A stretch of DNA of 64,000 bases from Trichostrongylus colubriformis (Eukaryota; Nematoda; Chromadorea; Rhabditida; Trichostrongylidae): positions 48,626,727-48,690,726 of the forward strand of contig OZ022259.1 in assembly GCA_963978905.1 (NCBI GenBank), in the 5' to 3' direction. The notes under the pieces are model-generated. The model was not told the DNA's origin and did no database searches. It worked only from the letters and a program-made list of their open reading frames with translations. Shown here one piece after another: positions 54,670-64,000 of the stretch (position 1 is the first letter of the stretch; every line of letters begins with the position of its first letter). The position numbers and the translations under genes are program-made.

Positions 54670-57600
54670 TCGAATCACATTATAACGTACAAGAGCGTGG
54701 CTACGCCATGTACCTGTTAACAGGTGACAATTTTAGAGATGATTGGATGGATTCTGTGTTCAAACATTTAGGTGAAGAATATTTCGGCAGTCAGTGAGCT
54801 TAACTCTTTCATTGGGCATATTCAGCGATTTGAGAGGGTGAACATAGCTCAGTTCGCCTCAGTAGAGCTCGAACTTGCAGGCACCTATGATTCAGATAAA
54901 TACACGCTACATTCTTTGAAAATCCACATCCGCTGCTAACAATCTCATGGGACATATAGAACGATAAAATCGGTCATGCGCAATGTATGCATGACGAGCC
55001 TGTTCTGGGAATAACTAGCAGAAGCACAGATAGGGACACAAAGTAGCAGATGGCCCGCTCTGATTCATTCATATCCGCAAAAAATAAGAGATTTCTAAAT
55101 GAAAAAATGCATTCAATCGCTGCTATTTCTCTAAAGAAGTGACGAGTGCACGGCGTAATCTCGAACATTGACAAAACGGTCGCTATTTGTGTGATGACGG
55201 CAGGTTTTAAAGCTCGGACCGAAAAATCCCTGACAAAAGGTTGTCATAGGGATCACGGTGATTGCCGATCAATGAAATGCAATCAATATTAATCAGTAAA
55301 GATCGATAACCATTGTTGACCCAATAAACAAAAAAATAATTGTAGACGAAGTAGTTGCTCGCGCCGAAAAAAAAAGCCAGACCAACCAGCCACGAACCAG
55401 GAAGTCAGACAGCGCTCGCAACGTCTATGCTATTGCGCCATCGTGCCTCCTGTAGCACTATCGATCACGCTACTAGTTGTAGTACGAGAAGCTCCGCCCC
55501 TTCAGCGACCGTGACGGTCTCTGACGCCTGCGTACTTTGTCCCCTAGGCGTGGAGATCATGCGTACTTACGACAACTGCACATGACGACTCCGCCCATCA
55601 GTAGAGAACGTTGTCCGAAAAGCACGTGCACAACATCGACATTGCCACACCAATAGAAAGATTCCCGTTCTCAAAAATTTGCATTAAACTCAATAATCGA
55701 TCGTCATTGATCGACTTTTGCCAGATTCACTTGGCCATATGCTAAACTCAAAGAGAAGTCTGGAAAAGAAGAGAGGAGGCAGAGATTCTAAGATGATCAG
55801 AGATTAGTCTGATGAGTAGCTCGAGGAAAGTCCAAATAGCAGGTTATGCAGACGAAGGAGTTAAGCCGATAAAAACAAAGCGGATGTATAAGCAAAGGAG
55901 CGCTTATGAGGGAATTTCACGGTGAAAATATTTAAAAACGGAGAGGTATCCTTAAAAAAATTGCGATGACGTCAACCAGATCCAAAAAAGGCGTTTATTC
56001 TAAAAAAATTGCGGAGCAAATTTGAAAAAAAAACTCGAAGCTACAATGCCTTGGACTAGCTCCAGAAGAACTAAGGAGCTCACTAATATGACCACTCAGG
56101 AGTGCACGAACGAGGAGGAATCGGGCCAACTAAGTCGAATAGGATTATGTCCAACGGGAATTCCTTTTGGGGAGCTCTTTAGCGCCGTGAGAGCAGCGTG
56201 TGGAATCGGGAAGACCACCACCAGTCCACTATACTATAGTCGTAGCAGCTTGGCCGACTGCAATAACGTTATATAGCGCGAAATTCGAGCGGGTGGTGAG
56301 GTGGTGGCGGCGGCGGTGAGCGACACGAATTCTTACACAATCAAGCCACAGCCCTGTTGCTAGCTGTGGGGTTGTGACAGCTTCAAATATAGTGTATAAA
56401 AGGGCTAATTGATTAGTCAGGGGACAACTAGGACTATCGTAAAATGTGGTCGGCTGGGTGGAAGTGTGGACAGTCACCAAGCCATTCATGCCCCGGCCAA
56501 CGACCGGCCAAAAGCAGTGGTCGCCTGGATCAACATCGCACACACACGGCTGCTATTCAAGACGTCAATGCGAGGAAAAACGGCCCTGAACGACAACGAA
56601 TTCGAACTCGTGGCGCCGCTTCGACAAACAAACGCGCGTTCAGCTCGGCCCGTTACACGACGACCAGCGCTCAAATTCTGAACAACCATGTGAAAGTACA
56701 GTGGCTTTTGACTGGTCGTGAATGGGAGGGAGAAATCCGAAAAGGATCATAGACGAGTGCATCAAAATTCAAAAAAAACCCAGATGAAATTTAACAGTTC
56801 AGATTTAACATATTTGAATGAAATTACCGGAAAAAAGGAGATTACTTTGATTCGTTTACTTAATTAAGGCAATGATTAATTAAGTTAATTTGATAGTGCG
56901 TGGCACACTCCATCCGCTGAGGTATGGAAGCCTTACTTTTTTAAGAGGGATCAAAAGAACATAAGGAGTTAACTATGCATAAAAACAGTGAGGAAATTCA
57001 AAAAGTGGAAAATATCAAAGGGTAAGGGAAAAATAGAAACCGATTGATGTAAGCAGTATAAAATGAGCATCATGACGCAGTTACGGGCTTCAAAGATCGA
57101 AGGCAGAAAATTAGAAGCAGAATGTAATTATGGAAAAACCGAGAAAACTTTAGAGAATGAGTCAATTTCCTGGAGGAATCGAAAAATACTCGATCAAATC
57201 AGTTACGAAGATACGAGGGTACTCCCCTTCTGTGGGTGAAATGTCAACTGAGATCGAAGAAGGCCGCCCACGCTGCCGGTGATGCTAGCTCTCTTTGGCT
57301 CATGCTTGATCTAGTATAAAAGCGATTTGATGAAATTGAAATATAAAGAGTTTGAGTCACATAAATTATTCATATTGCTCTGGGTTCAACTTTTGTAATT
57401 GCAAGTTAATGTAACCCACTTCATTACGAATTTTGGACAGAACATTATTATGTAATATGATTGAATATAATTCAATGATCAGCGATCAATATGGCTTGAG
57501 GAGGCGCAGTATAACGTAACATTCATGTATTGCGCACCATTGCACCACACACACCTAACAGCACGCACAAGACCTGTCACGATTCCATTTTCGAAACGCG

Positions 57601-60600
57601 TAATAGCAATGATGTTTTTTCTCGTAATAGAAGGGGGAATACGACCCGAATTTTTCAACTTTCTTTTTCTGATTTCTCTAAATTTGCAATTTACTTATTC
57701 TAGTCTGTTCTCAAGAAAGGGCATCACAATTTATTACTTTACATAAATCAAAAGTAAAGCCGGTTATTTCTACGAAGTTGATTTTCCTAAATAAAAGTTT
57801 CAATATAAGTATCTATAACATTATTGATAACATAATACAATATAAACTCATAATTATAACACTATTACGTAAGAGTTACATATAGCTTCGAAATAAATCA
57901 CAAAAAATTGTATCCGAGTACCCTATATTGCAGTTCTCTTCCCCGATGCTCTTCGTTCGTATTTCACTTAAGAGCTTCTCAAAGGGAAAACGCTACGCAA
58001 CGACACCTGGGAAAAACTCGTTCAAACATCACTTGAAGTGTGTTCAATAGGATTTTTTCGCCTAGAAAAGGTAAAAATCCAGCCAGTGTTTTCCTAGGGA
58101 CCGGTTCCACGAATGAGCAGAACTCAACGAAAAACTGTAGGCACGAGATTTGGACGAAAGCGCTTTAAGGACGACACAGGGAAGAGCAAACCAGTCGACA
58201 AGCTAGTTATCAGAGCTTCCAAAATTCAAAGCAAGAAAACAAAAGTGAATGACAGATGTAAGGTTGAAAGAACCGTAAGGATCCCTAAATCCCACCCTCT
58301 CCACACAAGTCCCGCCCCTCCTTCCACTGACTGAGACACATGGTCAATTCTACGAGAAGAACATTATGGCTAGTTGGCTTCACTCGATTATGGTTAGCGG
58401 AACTAGCTGACTGAATACCGAAATAAGACCCCTATTAACTGCTTACATACCAAAGGTAGCATCTACGTGGTATACAGTCCAAAACCATATGAATCGTTGT
58501 AAACGATGGAAAATCCCGAAGGAAGGCTATAAGAAGTATTTCAAGAATGCTTGCTGAGGGATGATCCAGCCTGTGCTGGCAGCTTTATCGTCACTGACGC
58601 GATAAGCACCGGCAGCCTAGCAGCCTCTTCGAAAAAAAAACCAGCCAACCATGACATAAGCAAATCTTTCGGGGGCTGGACATCTCCGTGGGAGTTATGA
58701 AGACTTATGGGAAAGAGCTGGAACATGTGATACCATTCAGAGCGGATCACAGGAGGTTTTTTTGAGGAAAAAGTCACCAAATTCAGGAAAGAATTCTTCG
58801 ACGAATTCGTGATATAAAGCTTAGGAAGACCGTAAAAATGTTTTCCTTTTCCCGGGACAAGAAAAGACACACGACGCTAGAGACTCTCTGGTTGAAGGCG
58901 CTGTCGAGGGTGTGAAAGTGAATTGGAGAACTAGTCCGTGCGCGCTGCGCCACATGGATCCGGATTTGGGCGCAGCGCGTCATCGTGTCGCGCGACATCG
59001 CGCTCAGCTCAGATTCAGCGAACACGAGCTGTGTGTGAGCGGGAGATGGAAGTGGAACCAGTCACGAGGGGAGCGTCTCGCATACCAGAACGATCATGGA
59101 ACTCGGCCTGGAAGTGTCGAAGGGGACGACGACGAGGAACTGGGCCGCCGACACTGCCGTCATCGTTGCGGGTGTCTCGTTGACTGACGATGCAAATCAG
59201 ATCACATGGCGTAAGTGATCGGGTGGGTCCTTATACGAAAATAATCAAGAATCGTGTGGAATTACGGTAGCCAACCATGGGGGTTTGCCTGTCCTACAGC
59301 CCCCGGGCGATTAACTGCCGAAGAGGCTCTGAAATAGAGCCCCACCCACATTCCCATACAGAACGAACTCTTGCCCCGCCCCACTAACGTGAACCAGAGC
59401 GGTATAATTGGGCGTGGTCATGTGATTTATCGACAGCTAACTCAAATAATCGATCGGATCGATGAATCGATTGGAGGGAAAAGCACGAACGAAATCACAA
59501 ATTCTTTGAGGGCAAAGAAGGGAACATCAGTTAATACGTCACAAATAAGTGAACTCTAAGTTAGCGGTCCCAGGAATTGTAATTTCCCGCAAAGGAAAAT
59601 GGAAATCGATCAAAAGGAAACGGCAATGTAAACCAGTGAACGCTGTAGATAGGATGGGGGCTTTATAACAGTTTTTGAGCCATCGTATGAGCATGAAAAT
59701 CAAATGCAGGTTAACAAAAATATGAGCATGATTCAACTTCAACATATGTAGCAAAAATGAGCAATCAATAGAAAAAGCAATGGGGTTCAATAAAATCAAT
59801 AATTCAGGACAAGTGGATTGCCCTATCGAAGGCTTAGGCGCTAAACTTTATAAAAGAAGAACAACGATATTCAGAGGAAAATCCGCAGGAAAGCTAATGT
59901 ATACCGTGACCATCTGTAGAAGCCGGGTGTTGGATGGATCGAATTAAGCAGCCATTAAAAATCGACAATGACGCTGGGATGGGTGGGAATAACAGCGTTG
60001 ACAGAAGGCGCTAGCCATGTGCCAGTGTCACCCCGGCCCGGCGGCCCCCGACCGGCAGTGACCTCTGGCCGCACCGAGTGGTACGCCCTTGCAACCGGGA
60101 CGCTACGCACCTTGCCTCCCTCGCTCGCTCCGACGACGGTCCCCTTCTCACTGCAACAACACCTAGTGTCACCCGAACTGCGAAAATGCGACCGAAAAGT
60201 GCAAATGTTATTAGGTAAAGGTTGAATAATGGTCTTTCAAGAGGAACGCGGGTAAGTACTCGGGTATTGACAGGGTGAAGTAGTGTAAAACTTGGGTAAC
60301 GCACAGTCAGCACGAACATTAATCGCAGCTAATCAACTGATTATCACCACGTAATAGCTGGAACTATCACGAAGGGAAAGTGAAACGTGTAGGAGCACGA
60401 GGACAAGGTCTGGTGATAAGACCGTAAGGAAACACTATCAGCCGTCAGCCTACCAGTCAATCAGTCAGCCCTCAATCTGGAGGTTGAGGAGATAGCGATG
60501 GGGAGCGTGCTGTGCTGGTGGTGCTGGTGATCTGTCGGTATCGGTCGGTGACGGTGCTGGTGGTGAGGCCACCTAAGGTCACCGAGTTGAGGTCACAGCA

Positions 60601-60745
60601 CTCGCCACTGACGCCAACACACGGGGCGATGCGCGCGGCGCCGACCGAGACAACCCGGTACCACCTTGACCACGTTGCCCGTCGCCCGCCCGCTTCCCTA
60701 GCACATCCCCATGGACAATTGCGAAATCTGCGCTGAATATCGTGA
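54670..60745. other. No gene recognised
   Basis: Contains GC-rich patches at about 56290-56660, 58900-59190 and 60000-60700, and AT-rich sequence between. The frames in these patches overlap on both strands and show no domain or phase-consistent splicing. A GGGGGAATACGACCCGAATTT motif at 57643 is related to the G-rich repeat family. Confidence 0.35.
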
Positions 60746-60750
60746 GGGTG

Positions 60751-61137
60751 CCCCGTTGATGACCGTATCCGTGACTGTTGCATACCTTCGTAGATGTACA
60801 GTTCGAAATCAAACATCAACTGCTCTCTGTGAGTTATTGTCCGGTGCGCTTGCAAATGCCTCCGCAATCCCGTACGGAAGGCAAATGCATGGCGCATCCA
60901 TGGAATCACTGATTAGGGCTGGTCCTTCACACATTTCAGCCTGCCCCCGTTGATGACCGTATTCGTGACTGATGAATCACCGTAGATGTACACTTCGAAA
61001 TCAAACATCAATTGCTCTCTGTATTGTCTGGGCGAAGTACGCTTTCAAGTGCCTCTACAATCCTGCACTGAAAGCAAACGCATGGCGCGTCCATGGAATC
61101 ACTGATTAGAGCTGATCCTTCAGACTTTTCAGCCTGC
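60751..61137. repeat. Tandem duplication, two units of about 190 bp
   Basis: Each unit starts CCCCGTTGATGACCGTAT, contains TTCGAAATCAAACATCAA and ATGGCGCRTCCATGGAATCA, and ends TTTCAGCCTGC. The units differ by small indels and substitutions. Not obviously coding. Confidence 0.85.
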
Positions 61138-63190
61138 ATCACCTAATCCAAGGCGAATCGCAACATCTCGCGGACTCGAAGGGAACCCTACCGCGAGTTT
61201 TCTGGGTGCCCCCTGGAACTGTATGATACATCTCGCGGGGAAAAAATCGTATTCAGCTACGTGGTACTAGCTCGCATTACGCTGGTTATCATCGTCATCG
61301 TCAACGTCGGTTTCGCCCGGATGACGTCAGCAAAATTTGCACAACACTCATCCCACCATCAGCTTCACACACATACATACATACATATACTGACAAAAAC
61401 ACCTTCAGCTTGCCGCACAGTGCCAGACAGTTCCCGGGAGAGGAGGGATAGATACCCCCCCCCCTGGTAGAAGTTGGGCAGGGATATTGTGCATTTGTAT
61501 GGTGGATGATTACTTCCGCATACAGAAGTAAACAAGATAAACAGGAAGAGAGGAAGACTGTGACGCAGATAAGAGTAAGCAAAAGAGACGGAAAACTAAC
61601 ACCGCTCGTCACTGATGTCTTGTATTTGTTTGTAATTGAGTAATTACCAAATATTTACGTTTTTTACTTTTTTAATTTTTTCGTTTATCGGAAACATTGA
61701 ATATATCACCAGAGGTATCAAATAGTGGCAAACCGCAACTCATGTATAGCAATAAGACAATATTTAAAAAGATTAAGTACATGGTATTGAGCAGATGTTT
61801 CGGATTACGCCATGCACATGACTTCCCGCTAGTATTGTAAAGATGAACACTTAGTGGCTTGTTCAATAACATTGGGATTCATGAGATTAGATCAATTCTC
61901 TATGCAAAAAAAACAAGCCTAGTGGCAAGTAACTCTTTCCTCAAACTGGAGTTTTACATGATCTGGGCTGACATTAGAAGTGGCGAAACGTAATGATGGA
62001 GGCGCTCCTATCCATTACTCTATACAGTGTCCTGAGATTGCCGTGAAATAGTGATAAAGCTTCACAAAGGAGATAATTATGTTTCTGAGTAGCTTTTAAA
62101 ATAATTTGGTATTTTCTCAGAAATTACGAAGTAATCTGACATGAAAATAATAAACGAAATAATTATGATAATCAAGCAACTTTTTTTTAATAAATGGTAA
62201 CAAACACATCCGCCATCATATGATTGCGAACGATTTCCAAAACACGGAAGCTGAGAGTGAGAAGCAGAGAACTAATAAAGGTTACTGGTCAGAGAAGCGG
62301 AGTACTGATCCTGGTCAGAGAAGCAATGTAGTATCCTCTGCGTCCCTAAACAAGGAATAACTGGTTCCATGGTGGGACCGGCACGGAATGGACCAGATGA
62401 TTTGATCACTGATTGGCGAAATATTGAAAAATTACATATTAATTTCTCTGCGGGGGTGGGGAAAACGTCAACATTCACAAATATAATCGCCCACGCTGCG
62501 TGTCCTTTGAGCTCTAACAGAACGAATTGTCGTCATATTGTGTATTCATTAAATTCAACTGATCAAGTGGGTGGTTCGATGGTTCGACGGTGACGCGACA
62601 ATTCAACGTCATCGCTCTCATTATTCAACACAGAACAGATTTTCGGCAGTGATTATCAGTTATCATTTGTACGGAGATCGCTCTTCATTCGTCATTTCCC
62701 ATGGAAGAACTGATTTTCAGCCTCCTGGAGTGGGTTTTCCATAACTTCACACAGATCTGTCCTCGGCGGAGCCAAACCGAATCGAATACCAGCCTCGCAT
62801 CTCTTGACCACTCTGAGATGTGCCATGCATTTTGACAAAGCCATAGGCTTTCAGGATCACCAGCTTTTGCTGGGTCGAGCCTGACTTCAAAGTCACACGA
62901 AACGTTCGGTAACTATGTAGTTCCAAAGGGACAGTGGGTCGACTGGCTCTGATGCACAGAAGTGAAGCCGCCTCCCAGACACTACGGCATTTTCACGCTT
63001 TCATAGAAAATTCCGGATTTTCCAAACTTAATCCACCCTAAAGCTAATCCTTTAGGGCTGTCGGACACAAATATTGTGAGCCGAACCTTTTCGAAATACG
63101 CCATGCGTCCATTCTCTGATTACGAATGTAATAGCCTTTGAGAGAGTGAAACATGGTGATAAAGTATCAGTAAAACACATAAAAATAGAC
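61138..63190. other. No gene recognised
   Basis: Short frames only; (ACAT)n-like sequence at 61366-61390. Nothing else supported. Confidence 0.35.
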
Positions 63191-63192
63191 AT

Positions 63193-63415
63193 CTATGAGA
63201 AGAAAAGATCAATCAAAACAACGGCAAGAGGTGCTAATTGCTGCCATAAAAAAGGCTTTTCGAACAGAAACTTCCAAAAGCATCTAGAGTACCAGAAAAG
63301 GAAAAAGCTTCAGTTTCTAAAATTTTTGATCGTATTAGAATCTTCGGTGAAACACCGGTCAAAGACTGACATGTTCAAGAACGAAGCTGACCGCGAAAAG
63401 AAGAAGAAGAGTTGA
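63193..63415 (+). pseudogene. Possible N-terminal transposase relic
   Basis: From ATG at about 63193 one frame reads RRKDQSKQRQEVLIAAIKKA then FRTETSKSI and a stop. After a one-base shift the next frame reads VPEKEKASVSKIFDRIRIFG and ETPVKD. The arrangement (basic helix, then S-K-I-F-D-R-I-R-x-F-G-E-T) recalls the DNA-binding region of Tc1/mariner transposases, but there is no catalytic domain to confirm it. Confidence 0.3.
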
Positions 63416-64000
63416 ACTTTTGCTGAAAAAATGCACTTTTGCACTAGCATCACTCAATGCTACGTGCAAACGAGAAGAGCATCACTGGTTGTGGCCATTA
63501 AGCGGCTTGAAAAAAAAAATGAAATCGCGCAAAAAAATCGATTTCGTGGAAAAAAAGCACTGACAAAACCCTGCATCGCTTCGGCGGATGGTGACTTGTA
63601 CTTCATTACAACTTTGAAAAAACCAATGATTAGGAAAAAAAGCCCAATTTTCAGATGTCCGAAGAGATCAGACTTGCCTACAAGACTTTCCTACCTTCAC
63701 TTTCTTGAAAAGCCCATTTCACATCATAAAAATTCAAAAAAAGCCGGGAAAGCATTAAAGTGCTCGACAGGGGTTAAAACCGTTTTGAGGGACACTAAAT
63801 CTTCTCCAGAAGTGCCCATAAACACCATCTGACGGAATCGCAACCTTCACGGGTTCGCTGCTGACAGCCTCGTCACCGCCTCCGTCGACGACAACGATTG
63901 TTCCGTGTTGCGAAAACTGCGGTGACAGTTTGTCTCAATGAATGTGAGCAGTTACGGTAGCCACAAGAGAATCGATTCAGTATCACCTGCTCATTCTTTT

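Overview
The window looks like a chromosome segment from a clade V (strongylid or rhabditid) nematode. The evidence is a spliced Nemo-like kinase gene whose C-terminal half reads like C. elegans LIT-1, short exons with TTTCAG acceptors and GTAAGT-type donors, an AT-rich background, and many Tc1/mariner, RTE and foldback elements. The species cannot be fixed from the sequence alone; a hookworm-like parasite is an inference from the repeat style.

Two real genes, both on the minus strand, carry most of the coding signal. (1) 4685-19019: a Rho guanine-nucleotide exchange factor. Five exons (8103 down to 5378) plus one at 4784-4685 spell a nearly complete DH domain resembling the ARHGEF10/ARHGEF17 branch. 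Ten further exons upstream continue in compatible phase to 19019, where an ATG sits directly after an AG, as expected for spliced-leader addition. The C-terminal part is not visible, and an RTE retrotransposon and a mariner relic occupy the left edge of the window. (2) 34119-46215: lit-1 (Nemo-like kinase). Thirteen phase-consistent exons give 537 residues, including the stop and the whole kinase domain. A candidate 5' exon at 54429-54603 and a candidate alternative first exon at 40519-40575 fit by splice phase. If the products act as their families do, the locus encodes a Wnt/beta-catenin asymmetry-pathway kinase and a Rho activator. Nothing suggests they are co-regulated.

Other layout: 1-753 mariner relic; about 995-4246 degenerate RTE LINE (plus strand); 9621-10430 two nested inverted-repeat elements; 12306-12590 Tc1-type transposase relic; 13448-13769 foldback with a tRNA-like arm on each side; 20045-20910 internally deleted mariner with both terminal repeats; 24116-24368 a 123+123 bp hairpin element; 27035-27118 an intron-containing tRNA-Ile(UAU); 28829-30828 a cluster of CG-rich foldback elements; 42013-42393 and 60751-61137 tandem duplications; 49994-50496 a second copy of the element nested at 9667. 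The right third (46.2-64 kb) is mostly lit-1 5' flank or first intron, with low-complexity and repeat sequence and no other gene I can recognise.
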